From an uncultured Clostridia bacterium (lineage in GTDB: Bacteria; Bacillota; Clostridia; Oscillospirales; Ruminococcaceae), in assembly GCA_947627045.1 (NCBI GenBank), contig CANQUM010000003.1, positions 1-64,000 on the forward strand: 64,000 nt of DNA, given 5' to 3'. The position numbers and the translations under genes are program-made. The notes below the pieces were generated by a model. It saw only the letters and a program-made list of their open reading frames with translations, had not been told where the DNA came from and did not search any database. Shown here in pieces: positions 21,886 to 32,440 of this stretch (positions within the stretch are counted from its first letter, which is position 1; each line of letters begins with the position of its first letter).

Positions 21886-22110
21886 TTTTCTTTCATACCA
21901 CCGGTGCTTTCTTCACTCATCTTACTAGCTTCCAACGCTTGATATTCCTTATTTAATTCCCGGAGTAATTCTTCCTCGCTTGATAAATACAATTTGTATT
22001 TTTAAGCAAAAATCTGTATTTCATTTTCAGATAACGTATACTTAACTACAGACTCACTTTTATCTGCACACAAAACAATACCAATCGGCGGATTGTCTCC
22101 TTCATTCATA
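21886..22110 (-). pseudogene. YhcG/DUF1016 (PDDEXK nuclease) C-terminal remnant
   Basis: Minus-strand reading GDNPPIGIVLCADKSESVVKYTLSENEIQIFA*KYKLYLSSEEELLRELNKEYQ, typical of YhcG C-termini, with an in-frame TAA. Confidence 0.7.
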
Positions 22111-22115
22111 AGTTC

Positions 22116-22762
22116 TCATTCATAATAATGAACATACAGCAAATTTGTTCTGAATAGTTTTACAAATGGCGTTAACACCCTTTCAATGTCCGCTTTTTGT
22201 TTTTCAATGTCCGCTTTTTGTTTTTCAATGTCCGCTTCTCCAAACATTCCTCTAATATGCAGAGAACGATTATGAAGCTCATTCTTTTCATCCAACAAAT
22301 AGTCTAACGTTGCACGAAGTTCTGGTGCACTGCCATAAAGAACCGTTGCTCCATCAAGCACCCATTCTTTTTTGTGATATTATAATCTCTTAGTTTTCCG
22401 GCATGTCCATAAATACCTGTAAATAACTTTTTATGAATAGAGATATACTCATTTGGAGTAAAGCTAAATGCTTTCTCTGATAAAATCTTCGCAATTTTAA
22501 CTGCAACTTTATCTGCTTCTTCAGTACGGTCTTCTGTATCCGTTTTAGGTTTTTCTTCATAATACGCATTAAGAAGCTCCTGAGCTTCATCGATTGAAAT
22601 ATCCCCTTCAATATTCTTTATTGCCGTATCAATCAAATATTTAGATGTTTTTAGCCCATCAACTGCCTGAAGGCCAATAGCTGTATGCCAGACATAACCT
22701 TTATCTTTTTTGTTTGGTTCTGATTGTTTTATATACTCCTTGAAAGGATCTTTATTCATCAA
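22116..22762 (-). pseudogene. VbhA-antitoxin/Fic-family protein, frameshifted and lacking the catalytic motif
   Basis: KGYVWHTAIGLQAVDGLKTSKYLIDTAIKNIEGDISIDEAQELLNAYYEE...YISIHKKLFTGIYGHAGKLRDYNITKK, then in another frame (W)VLDGATVLYGSAPELRATLDYLLDEK. Confidence 0.8.
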
Positions 22763-22854
22763 ATTGCCTCCATTTATTTTTACGTCTCTTAGCTAAAAAT
22801 CTATCATAGTTTTCAACTGTCATATTCATAATATCTTGCGGAATACAGTTATCC

Positions 22855-23625
22855 TCAAGATTTATTCCTTACTTCAAACGTAATTGTCACATTTCCGTCT
22901 CCTACTGCCTTTGCAAAACCTGCCGCATCCTCAATCTTTCCTACCGTTGTATACTCATAGGATGTATTATGAGATTTGTAAAAAGTCACCAGACAATCTG
23001 AGCCATACATCATAATATCTCCAGCTTTTATTTCCCCCGGCACTCTCTCATCAGTAGGAAATTCCTTATTAAAATAGCAGTACTTTTCATTCCCATTCAA
23101 CTCTTTCATGTTGATTGTCACAGGCATTTCCTTCACCAATTCATCAGTCGTTTTATTCTTGTAAAAAATTGCCCGAAATGTCTCCCCGTTTACCGTAAGA
23201 ACAACAGGTGTGCCTGTCTTTTCAGAGTAAGGATTTGTACGATTCACCTTAATTTTAAACCATTCCTTTCTAATTTTTCTGCCATTTTTCGATACTGTAA
23301 CGGATATTTTCGCCGTACCTGTCTTTTTTGCCTTTAATTTTCCCGCCTTGCTGACGGAAACAACACTTTTATGATTCGACCTGTACTTTATCTTCAGCCC
23401 ATATTTTTTTGGCACGATTGAAATCTTTATATTTTTGCTGCTTCCCTTTTGCATACTAATCGTCTTTTTATTTACTTTTTTAGAATCAACTTTTAATGTC
23501 ATGGATAAACTTGTCTGCGCCTCCGTTTTTGCCTCAGAAATAGGATATACGCTAAATGCGAATGTCAGTCCCATCACAAACATTATCAAAAACAGTTTCC
23601 ACTTATTCTGCTTCAATAGTGTCAC
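22855..23625 (-). CDS. Secreted protein with BIG2-like Ig domain and cyclophilin-like domain
   Basis: Signal peptide; BIG2-like KKYGLKIKYRSNHKSVVSVSKAGKLKAKKTGTAKISVTV; cyclophilin-like VVLTVNGETFRAIFYKNKTTDELVKEMPVTINMKELNGNEKYCYFNKEFPTDERVPGEIKAGDIMMYGSDCLVTFYKS. Confidence 0.85.
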   Translation of the reverse strand: MTLLKQNKWKLFLIMFVMGLTFAFSVYPISEAKTEAQTSLSMTLKVDSKKVNKKTISMQKGSSKNIKISIVPKKYGLKIKYRSNHKSVVSVSKAGKLKAKKTGTAKISVTVSKNGRKIRKEWFKIKVNRTNPYSEKTGTPVVLTVNGETFRAIFYKNKTTDELVKEMPVTINMKELNGNEKYCYFNKEFPTDERVPGEIKAGDIMMYGSDCLVTFYKSHNTSYEYTTVGKIEDAAGFAKAVGDGNVTITFEVRNKS

Positions 23626-23645
23626 CTCACAAAAGATTTTTGCGC

Positions 23646-24791
23646 TTACATATCGAAATTAGCAGATACTTTCTTTAAGTTTTCGATGATAGGCAGATGC
23701 TGAGGACACACATTCTCGCACTGACCACACTGCAAGCAGTCTTTGGCTTTGCCAAATTTCTGATTCAACACACTATACTGCGCAAAGCTGGCCGTCCAGC
23801 CTTTCTCCTCTAAATTCTCCCGCATAACTTCATTATAAAGGGAAAAATACTGAGGAATCGCAATTTTTGCAGGACATCCTTCCGTGCAGTAAGCACACCC
23901 TGTGCACGGGATAGCAATCTTGCTGTTAATGATCTTCGCAGCACGGAAACAAATATTCTTCTCATCTTCCGTAAGCGGGACAAAATGTTCCATAAAACCG
24001 GTATTATCCTCAATCTGTTCCAAATTTGACATACCGGACAACACTACCATCACATTGTCAAGAGACGCTGCGAAACGAAGCGCCCAACTTGGAATTGAGC
24101 GGTTCGGCGCATATTCCCTAAACAGTTTTTCTGCCTCCTTTGGTACGTTGGCAAGCGTGCCGCCTTTGACCGGTTCCATGACAATAACCGGTTTTTTGTG
24201 TTTGACTGCAACCTCGTAACAAGCGCGGGACTGGATCCACTCACTTTCCCAATCCAGATAATTAATCTGAAGCTGCACAAATTCTATCTCCGGATATTTT
24301 GTGAGCAGCTCGTCTAACAACTCGGCGGAATCGTGGTAAGAGAATCCAACGTGCTTTATTAATCCCTGCGCCTTCTTCTCCAACATCCAGTTGAAACAAT
24401 CAAACTTCTCGTATTTAGGCAGCATGGCTGCCTCTATGCCGTGAAGAAGGTAGTAATCAAAATATCCCGCGCCCGTTTTTTCAAGCTGACCGGCAAATAC
24501 TTTGTCCCGATCTTCAAATGAATCGAAAAATGCCGCGTGAAGTTTAGTTGCCAAAGTGAAACTCTCTCTCGGATAGCGATCCACAATGGCAGTTTTCGCT
24601 ACACTTTCACTGGCAAAACCGTTATACATTAGCGCTGTATCAAAGTAAGTGAACCCTCTTTCCATAAACAGATCCACCATCTTTTTTACCTGCTCGATAT
24701 CTACATCGGCAGCGTTTGTTTTATCTAACAACGGCATTCTCATAAGTCCAAATCCAAGTTTTTTCATGTTCATCTCTCCTTTATTATTCAT
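23646..24791 (-). CDS. Aldo/keto reductase with C-terminal 4Fe-4S motifs
   Basis: KLGFGLMRMPLL, FDTALMYNGFASE, YYLLHGI, MVVLSGMSNLEQIEDN; CTGCAYCTEGCP and CLQCGQCENVCP. Confidence 0.93.
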   Translation of the reverse strand: MNNKGEMNMKKLGFGLMRMPLLDKTNAADVDIEQVKKMVDLFMERGFTYFDTALMYNGFASESVAKTAIVDRYPRESFTLATKLHAAFFDSFEDRDKVFAGQLEKTGAGYFDYYLLHGIEAAMLPKYEKFDCFNWMLEKKAQGLIKHVGFSYHDSAELLDELLTKYPEIEFVQLQINYLDWESEWIQSRACYEVAVKHKKPVIVMEPVKGGTLANVPKEAEKLFREYAPNRSIPSWALRFAASLDNVMVVLSGMSNLEQIEDNTGFMEHFVPLTEDEKNICFRAAKIINSKIAIPCTGCAYCTEGCPAKIAIPQYFSLYNEVMRENLEEKGWTASFAQYSVLNQKFGKAKDCLQCGQCENVCPQHLPIIENLKKVSANFDM

Positions 24792-24835
24792 TATTTATGC
24801 TTGTTCATACCTTTTTCTGTATTTTCCGGTCACAG

Positions 24836-25579
24836 TTACCACATATAACCACACTTAGAATTCAAACACTTGTATTGCATTGTATAAATCCCGCCCTTTG
24901 AACCTACAAAAGTATACTCTTCTCTCTCGTCATTCTCAACTTTATGTATATCCGAACACTGGCATTCCGGGCAAAAAACTGAGTACAAATTAATACTTTC
25001 CACTACTTCATCGACGGAATTAAACGGATATGTCGGAATCTTAGTTAACTGCCTTGCACCTATCCGTCTGTACCCTATAACCCATTTATCCATTTCTTTT
25101 CTACTGACTTTAGGTAATATAATTTGTTCTGCACCACCTGCAAAAGTTTTCTTATCTGGAGGCTGTGGTGCCGCTATACCTATATTTATGACAGAACCTT
25201 TCGGCAGACAAAATTTCACTTCATACATCTTTGTATTTCTCCATTCCGGAAGAAGAGCCAAACGAATCTTTACATCAATCATTGACTCAGCAAACTCCGT
25301 TGTAGCATATGCTCCTAAGATTTCTGCTCCATACTCCTTGCCTGTATTCTTACCAATGTACTTTCCAAATACCCTGTATAAAATAATATCTTCCAATGTC
25401 TCACAAGTTTCATAATAGGAATTTAAAAAGGTCTCTGCCACACTATCAGGTAATATTTGCTTGTTTTTCCTTTTTAACTTTCCCTTTAAATCCGTTTTGT
25501 ATTTGGAATTAAATTCTCCCGATTTGTATAAAGTCATCTGATCGTAGTCACATGCATTAACAGTATTTATTGATTTCAT
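24836..25579 (-). CDS. Uncharacterised protein: ADP-ribosyltransferase-like core plus C-terminal zinc ribbon
   Basis: ILYRVFGKY...GAYATTEFAE...LALLPEWRNTKMYEVKFCLPKGSVINIGIAAPQ...FAGGAEQIILP; zinc ribbon FCPECQCSD...YKCLNSKCGYMW. Confidence 0.45.
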   Translation of the reverse strand: MKSINTVNACDYDQMTLYKSGEFNSKYKTDLKGKLKRKNKQILPDSVAETFLNSYYETCETLEDIILYRVFGKYIGKNTGKEYGAEILGAYATTEFAESMIDVKIRLALLPEWRNTKMYEVKFCLPKGSVINIGIAAPQPPDKKTFAGGAEQIILPKVSRKEMDKWVIGYRRIGARQLTKIPTYPFNSVDEVVESINLYSVFCPECQCSDIHKVENDEREEYTFVGSKGGIYTMQYKCLNSKCGYMW

Positions 25580-25739
25580 TATCTACTCCTATTTCAATAG
25601 TTTGCTTTTATTATACTAAATTACAACGTTTTCTAAAATATTTTAATACATTATTTTATAGAATATCTCTTATAATGTAAAAATTTATTACCAAGCTTCA
25701 TACCAAGTTCAAGCCTAAAACAGTCAGAAGAAAAATCGC

Positions 25740-26090
25740 AAGTTTAAAAGCGTTCTTCCACAATCTACAGACAACTTGAATTATGCAAAACTGCTTTTGA
25801 AAGGAAATATATCATCAAAGATATTGCAGTAATTGAATTATTATTTGCTACCGGAATGAGAATCTCTGAACTATGCTCACTAAAACCTGAAAAATTGATA
25901 TTTATGGAATGGGCGCAAAAGAATGGAAAATCCAACTCGGAAACCCTGATGTTATCAATGCTTTAATTTCTTATCAATCAGAATTTAGTGAATATATAAC
26001 CTGCTCTGGCTACTTTTTTATCAATAGTTTGAAACACCGCTTATCAGAGCAATCCGTTAGAGAAATTTTTATTATATGCAGCTGATATAA
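25740..26090 (+). pseudogene. Tyrosine recombinase/integrase fragment
   Basis: Plus-strand reading KDIAVIELLFATGMRISELCSLKPEKLIFME...INSLKHRLSEQSVREIF with frame breaks. Confidence 0.65.
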
Positions 26091-26237
26091 CACTTTTGGT
26101 AAAATATTTTCAATGTGCAATATTTAATGGTTTTTAAATCATTATAAATACTGCTACCAAATTTGGTAATATATCGATCCGCAGGTTTGTTTTGAATAGT
26201 TTTATGAATGGCATTAACATCCTTTCAATGTCCGCTT

Positions 26238-26636
26238 TTATTGAAAACGATATTTTCCTTTTCCACATCCGGTTACAGGTACAATCACCTCACTATCAAC
26301 CAGTAATTTTATCAGCTCAGAAGCTCTTGTTGATTTTAAGCCAGTAATATCTTCTATTTTCGTTCTGCCAAAATACTCTTTTTTACCACACTTCAAAAAC
26401 AATTTTAACACATGATTAATTGTCTTTTCTGAAATCATATCCGAATAAGAAAGTAATCTATTTCGAATGTCCGTTTTAGGTTTTTCTTCATAATGCGCAT
26501 TAAGAAGCTCCTGAGCTTCATCGATTGAAATATCCCCTTCAATATTCTTTATTGCCGTATCAATCAAATATTTAGATGTTTTTAGTCCATCAACTGCCTG
26601 AAGGCCAATAGCTGTATGCCAGGCATAACCTTTCAA
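26238..26636 (-). pseudogene. Internally deleted Fic-family gene: VbhA-like N-terminus joined to Fic C-terminal winged-helix
   Basis: N-terminus near-identical to the Fic remnant at 22.3-22.7 kb; C-terminus ISEKTINHVLKLFLKCGKKEYFGRTKIEDITGLKSTRASELIKLLVDSEVIVPVTGCGKGKYRF; no Fic catalytic core. Confidence 0.7.
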
Positions 26637-26981
26637 ATCTGATTGTCAAAAATAAAATATTTTAAATTTCTGCATTTCACACCCGCCAATCACATTATAT
26701 AGCAATCCTTTTTGGGTTACAAGTTGTAACCTCCGCTCTATACATTTTCATTCTCGGATTTCAACATTTTCTCTCGATATCTTTACTATTTCCTCATCCT
26801 TGATTCCGTTTCCTATATCTTTGCAACAATAATTATCCCCCTGCACACTGCCACAATATTGTTTTCTCCTGCCCGCCATTGCAGCTCATTTCAGAAAATT
26901 TTCCCTCTTTTCCAAAACAAAAAGGCCCAATCACAATACCTCCTTGGCATCATAATCGAGTCTTCTTATCACAAACTAAAA

Positions 26982-29105
26982 TTAATAATCCAGCTTCGTT
27001 CCGCACTTGTCACAAAACTTAGCACTAACCGGCAGTTTATTTCCACAGTTTCTGCAATATTTAACGCCTTCATAAACGCCTTTCGCATTCGGATCGAAAT
27101 AAGGATTTTCTTCTTTTTCATCAACCGTGGTATTTTCTGTTTTTATATCACTATCATTTTCAAACGAATGTTTTTCATCTTTCACAGAATCTTTTAACTG
27201 TATATCCAAATTATATTCCAAAGTCAACGAATCAAGTATGCCATCCCATTTATCTGATTCCGGATATGACCACTCTCTAATTCTAAAATCCATGTCATGA
27301 TTCCAATAACCATTTTGATGTAACAGTTCATGGAATATTAGATACTTAATTAGTTCTCTGTCAATTTTAGGCGAAGATAATATTTTATTTATATGCAGCT
27401 GATATAACACTTTTCCATCATCAATAAATCTCTCACATAATGCATACCAATCACGAACAACATTATTGCTCCATGCTATTTTTACCAGCCCTTCTGTCCT
27501 TAATTTAGGATATTGCTTTTTGACCTCTTCAAGAAGCTCCGCAAGATTATAATAATCTTCAATTATCTGGTATTTATCCCTTTCATCCGAAGTTACAATT
27601 TCTGCATCAATACATTCCTTTATAGCATCCATAACAGATTTCTTAAATGCATAAAAATAGCGATAGATCTGCTGAAGTACCGGTGCTGATTCAAACAACT
27701 CTTTCAACCATATATCTTCGTCTTCTTTCGTTGCTGCAATTCTTTGATAAGCCGCGCCTATTTCTTTAAGATCAAACGCCTCACGCTGGGAAAATTCGAA
27801 ATAAACAGGCATTTCGCTATTATCCTGAATATAATCAAGCAGTAATTGCAATTCCTCTAATTCAGGTTTGACATCACAACTTGCAAAGAATAACCCTTGT
27901 ATTGCATCTACTGATATATCGGATGTTATGTTTCTAATATTTCTTTCAATATCTGAATATCCATTCAACTGAACATCAAATACTAATAATTTTTCATCTT
28001 CACCTTCATCATTTATGACAGAATACCAGCCACAAGGACAAATTCTTCTTTTTTCTTCTGAAATAAGGTTAGCCTTCATAATATTATATAACTTCATATA
28101 AAGATCTCTTTGTAAAATAAATTCTCTCTGCGGAACCGGTCCCTCTCCTTCTTCACCCAAACCATTTTTAATATCCTGTCCCATGGCTAACCTATCTAAC
28201 AGAGCCAGCATTTCTTCGTTAGGCGTAATTTCTATTTCTTCATCATCTTCAGTGACTTCAAAATCTTCAACATCTTCGATTTCCTTATCAAATATGTCTA
28301 ATGCGCCCGGATCAATCCAACCCACAAACTTTTCCCAGGTATCATAGAAAGCAACAATATATGCGTCTTTCGTTCCGCCTGCCTTCTCTCCACGCAGACC
28401 TCTCCCAATCATTTGCATTAACAACGAATCACTATTAGTTTCTCTTGCTAAAAATACGGTTTGTATATCTGGTATATCGCTTCCTTCAGTTAGTATCTGA
28501 ACATTAATAAGAACATTGAATTCGCTATTTTTAAACCTTTGAATTACTGCTTGTACATCACTTCTATTTGAAACTGCATAATCACAACTAATGCCGGCGT
28601 TCTTAAATGTTTCGCATAGAGTTTCTGCATGGTTTTGATCATAAGCAAAAACAATAGTTTTTCCATATTTATCTTGGTGTTTTAGATACTGATCTACAAT
28701 CTTCTTATTTCTGGCAGATGACTTACCTATTCTATTTTTGATTCTTTCTGATAAATCTCCAAACTGCTTAAAATATAATTCATCCTCTGGTGTACATTCG
28801 TATTCAACTTCACCAACTATATCTGTTGGTACAGGGATATATTCCGGATTCGCTAGAAATCCACTAACTAATAACTGCTTTAAAGTCACTTCATAAACAT
28901 ATCCCTTTCCTTTAACACCAATATGATTCTTGATATTCCTCTCTGCATTAAACATTCTCAAAAGTCTCAATTTTTGAGATTCCTGCATTCTGGTTGGCGT
29001 TGCTGTTAATCCCAACAATATCCTGTTAGGATTTAATTCACTCATTCTTCGTATTACCTTCTGATAATTACTAGCCACAGCATGATGCGCTTCTGCTTGT
29101 GTCAA
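26982..29105 (-). pseudogene. Superfamily 2 DNA/RNA helicase with zinc-ribbon C-terminus, 5'-truncated at the DEAH motif
   Basis: Starts at ...AEAHHAVASNYQKVIRRM; GLTATPTR, INVQILTEGSDIPDIQTVFLAR, MQMIGRGLRG; metalloprotease-like FHELLHQNGYWNHDMDFR; CRNCGNKLPVSAKFCDKCGTKL. Walker A region absent. Confidence 0.85.
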
Positions 29106-29134
29106 GTAAGAAACAAAAAAAATATTATTTTTTT

Positions 29135-29164
29135 ACCGGAAATGCCGCCCCCGGCATCTCCGGT
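29135..29164 (-). terminator. Hairpin terminator downstream of the serine recombinase operon
   Basis: ACCGGAaATGCCG-CCCC-CGGCATcTCCGGT; followed by T-rich sequence on the minus strand. Confidence 0.65.
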
Positions 29165-29198
29165 AAATGTTCAAATCCCAAGCCACATACCAAGTATA

Positions 29199-30719
29199 TC
29201 ACATTTGTACGATAAAATCATCCGCATTCCAAACAATCTCAATTTCCGTCCCACTGTGTACCATCACCTTATCAACCACCAGCCGGATTTTATCCGCATC
29301 AAATTCATCAAGCTGGCTTAATACGGTCAGGGTTTCCATATCTTCTTGCGGACACATATCCTGCTGTGCGATTTCTTCCATCTTTTCAGCAAGCAGCCGT
29401 TTTGTTTCCTCTATCTTCTGGCTGATGCCGGCATTTCTTTCCGCCATGACTTCCCTTGCCATTTTTCCCTGGGTGTATTCGTCATATATGGAAAATTTCT
29501 GCCTGTTATATTTTTCAAGTGATTTTTCTAATAGAGAAACCTCGTCCAATAAAGTATCTTTGCAGGCAGACTGTGATTTCTTCAGTTCCAGGTTCCGTAA
29601 AGTTGCCAGTGCCATAGCTTTTACACATTCAACCACACTGTTTTCCACTTCCTCACGCCTGGTCTTGAATTTGTGAATTGCACATCGGTAATAGTTCCCA
29701 TTGGAATATCTAGCCATTGCTTTTCCGCACTTTGCACAGACAATCAGACCTTTTTTCCATGCCCCGTTGCTTTTCCTTTTTTGGTATGGCCTTCTGCCTA
29801 CCGCTTTGACAGCTCTCTGGTAAAGTTCTTCCGACACCAGTGGTTCGTGGCAGTTTTCCACCACAATCCAGTCCTCAGAATCCCTCTTTACTATCCTATG
29901 GCCTGTATCAAGATTGTCGGCGGTTTTATTATTGATGACTTTCCCGATATATACCTCATTAAAAAGTATCTCCATCACTGTCGTTGACGACCACATCCTC
30001 TCGCCGATATCTCTCATGTTGTTGCGCCGGATATTGTTTTTCTCATAATATTCCAAAATGGAATCATAGTGGTTTTGGTTCAGGTAATCACTAATCTCCG
30101 TATATTTCTTCCCCTCTGCCGCCATTTGAAAAATCAGCCTTACCACTGGTGCGGCATCCGGATCGGGCTCCAGTACATGCTTGTCCGCTGCCGACTTACG
30201 GTAGCCGAACGGTGCAAATGCCGCAATGTATTTTCCCTGCTGTGCCAGCACCTTTTTGGCTGAACGGACTTTCCTTGATGCATCCCGGCAGTACATGGCA
30301 TTGACAATGTTCTTCAATACTACGCCCATTCCCCCGGTGCTCCCGAAAGATTCTTTGCTGTCATACCCGTCATTGATGGAAATATATCTTACCTGCATTA
30401 ACGGGAAGATACACTCCATGTAGTTCCCCACTTCCAGATAATCCCGCCCAAGCCTGCTGTAATCTTTGGTGATGATGACGCCGATGTTCCCTGCCTTTAC
30501 CATGTCCATCATTTTCTGGAAATTAGGGCGGCCAAAGTCGGCGCCCGAAAAGCCGTCATCCGCAAACTCGACAATCCGATACTCCTGCAGGTCAGGATGG
30601 CCTGAAACATATTCCATCATAAGCTGCCTCTGATGCGAGATGCTGTTGCTTTCGGCACCCTTTGGCATATTATCGTCTTCATCTGACAGCCTCATGTAAA
30701 GTGCCAGTATTTCCTGCAT
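29199..30719 (-). CDS. Large serine recombinase (site-specific integrase)
   Basis: ALYMRLSDEDD (catalytic Ser), VIITKDYSRLGRDYLEVGNYMECIFP, recombinase domain, zinc ribbon CAKCGKAMARY, coiled coil. Confidence 0.95.
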   Translation of the reverse strand: MQEILALYMRLSDEDDNMPKGAESNSISHQRQLMMEYVSGHPDLQEYRIVEFADDGFSGADFGRPNFQKMMDMVKAGNIGVIITKDYSRLGRDYLEVGNYMECIFPLMQVRYISINDGYDSKESFGSTGGMGVVLKNIVNAMYCRDASRKVRSAKKVLAQQGKYIAAFAPFGYRKSAADKHVLEPDPDAAPVVRLIFQMAAEGKKYTEISDYLNQNHYDSILEYYEKNNIRRNNMRDIGERMWSSTTVMEILFNEVYIGKVINNKTADNLDTGHRIVKRDSEDWIVVENCHEPLVSEELYQRAVKAVGRRPYQKRKSNGAWKKGLIVCAKCGKAMARYSNGNYYRCAIHKFKTRREEVENSVVECVKAMALATLRNLELKKSQSACKDTLLDEVSLLEKSLEKYNRQKFSIYDEYTQGKMAREVMAERNAGISQKIEETKRLLAEKMEEIAQQDMCPQEDMETLTVLSQLDEFDADKIRLVVDKVMVHSGTEIEIVWNADDFIVQM

Positions 30720-32439
30720 CTGCACCACCCATCCTTTCCTCTGCTGTTGCAATTAACTGTTTCAGAAAATCATCATACTTCAGATGGATTTCCAGATTTC
30801 CATCCGACTGGAAAAAGATTTTATCCACAAAGGCATCCACCATCTCCTGCGTTAGTTTCCTGCGTCTGAAATATTTCTGTACCGTCTGCTCCCAATCCTC
30901 GTCCAGATGGAAATTCTTATCATAGCCCCTCTGCCTTATGAGCAATTCAGTAATCTGCTCCTCCATGTGTTTTATCCTGTCCTCATACTCTTTCTGGTAC
31001 TGGCACAGTTCCTCTGCCGTTACCAGCCCGTCTTTGTAATCCTCATAAAGACCACTTTTGACTGCGTTAATACGCTTTTCTTCTTTCCTGAGCCTGTCAA
31101 TCTCTTTCCGGTATATATTGTATTGGAGTACATTTTCTTTCCGTCGGTTGAGGTTCTGTACCAGCCGCACCTTGTCAATGCAGAGCTCCATATGCTTACG
31201 GATTACATCAAGCACCATCCGTTCCGCATCTTCAACGGATACTTTTTTTGCACGGTTGATATGCTCATGAAACTTCTTTTTCTGTCTCCTGCTGCATTCA
31301 TACTGGAAACGGGATGCCTGCCTGCAGTGCCTTTTTAAGTGCATATGAAAGCCGCAGTCTGCACAGAACACCTTGCCAACCAGCTTGTTTTCCGGGCTTT
31401 TCGGCAGGTCCGGCCTGCTGTTAATCCTCTTTAACGTTTCTTTGCGCACCGCCTCTATCCTCTGCTGCACTTTTTCATAAACCGCCTTATCAACCAGAGG
31501 CTCATGCACCCCCTCTGTCCGCACCCACTGTTCCGGGGAAGTGTGGACATTCTTCCTGCCGGTTGCAAGGCATTTTGTCTGTTTCCCATGCACAGCGTTC
31601 CCTATATAGTATTCACCTGTCAAAATCTCTTTGACATGGGAGGGATGCCATTCCCTTGATTTCCCTGCATTGGCCATATCTCCTTTTTTTGTAAAACGGT
31701 ATTTTGGCGGGGACAGTATCCCCTCTTTCTGCAGTTCCCTCGCAATCGGCGCATAACCCATGCCGTCAAGGAACATCTGGTAAATACGGACCACAATCCC
31801 GCTTACTTCTGTATCTATTACCAGACGCCTCGAACCGTCATCCGCACGCATATACCCATATGGCGGCGTGCCTTCGCTGAACCCACCCTGTTTCCAGATG
31901 GCCACCTTCCCCGTTTTAACCTTTTTGGAAATATCCTTTGAATAATACTCATTCACTATATTTTTCAGTGGAATGGACAGGTCTTCCCCCTGCCTGGCTG
32001 AATCAAAATCATCCGTAATTGCAATGTACCTCACATCAAGGAATGGGAACACCCTCTCAATATAATTGCCTGCCTCCACATAGTTCCTGCCAAGCCTGCT
32101 CAAATCACGGGTAATGACGGTATTGATTTCCCCTGCCCGTATATCCTGCATCATGCGGTCAAACTCCGGCCTGTCAAAGGTTGTCCCCGTCACGGACACA
32201 TCGGCATATACGCCGGCCTCCACCATATCATCCTGCCCCTCAATGAAGTCCCTGATATATGCAATCTGCGTTTCTACCGTATCCCTTTCCTTATTTGCCT
32301 CCGACTCAAAGGAAAGCCTGGCATATACCGCCGCCCGGTATGGCTTCACGTCCTGCCCTAAATCCATCACTGCCTGCTCTGTCAGGTTGCCGGAAGGCCC
32401 TGCGGCGGCAGGCATATTTTTTCTACTCTTTCTGGCCAT
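30679..32439 (-). CDS. Large serine recombinase (site-specific integrase)
   Basis: AVYARLSFESEA, VITRDLSRLGRNYVEAGNYIERVFP, CADCGFHMHLKRH; start MARKSRK overlaps the stop of the next upstream recombinase. Confidence 0.95.
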   Translation of the reverse strand: MARKSRKNMPAAAGPSGNLTEQAVMDLGQDVKPYRAAVYARLSFESEANKERDTVETQIAYIRDFIEGQDDMVEAGVYADVSVTGTTFDRPEFDRMMQDIRAGEINTVITRDLSRLGRNYVEAGNYIERVFPFLDVRYIAITDDFDSARQGEDLSIPLKNIVNEYYSKDISKKVKTGKVAIWKQGGFSEGTPPYGYMRADDGSRRLVIDTEVSGIVVRIYQMFLDGMGYAPIARELQKEGILSPPKYRFTKKGDMANAGKSREWHPSHVKEILTGEYYIGNAVHGKQTKCLATGRKNVHTSPEQWVRTEGVHEPLVDKAVYEKVQQRIEAVRKETLKRINSRPDLPKSPENKLVGKVFCADCGFHMHLKRHCRQASRFQYECSRRQKKKFHEHINRAKKVSVEDAERMVLDVIRKHMELCIDKVRLVQNLNRRKENVLQYNIYRKEIDRLRKEEKRINAVKSGLYEDYKDGLVTAEELCQYQKEYEDRIKHMEEQITELLIRQRGYDKNFHLDEDWEQTVQKYFRRRKLTQEMVDAFVDKIFFQSDGNLEIHLKYDDFLKQLIATAEERMGGADAGNTGTLHEAVR

Positions 32440-32440
32440 C

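Noticed and set aside
22185-22250. Short tandem 21-bp repeat (tttttcaatgtccgctttttg) resembling a mini-array
   Set aside because: Fewer than three units, no spacers; it encodes ADIEKQK repeats within the Fic-derived coiled-coil tail, so not CRISPR.
29167-29676. 169-aa plus-strand ORF
   Set aside because: Antisense to the serine recombinase C-terminus; no support as a gene.
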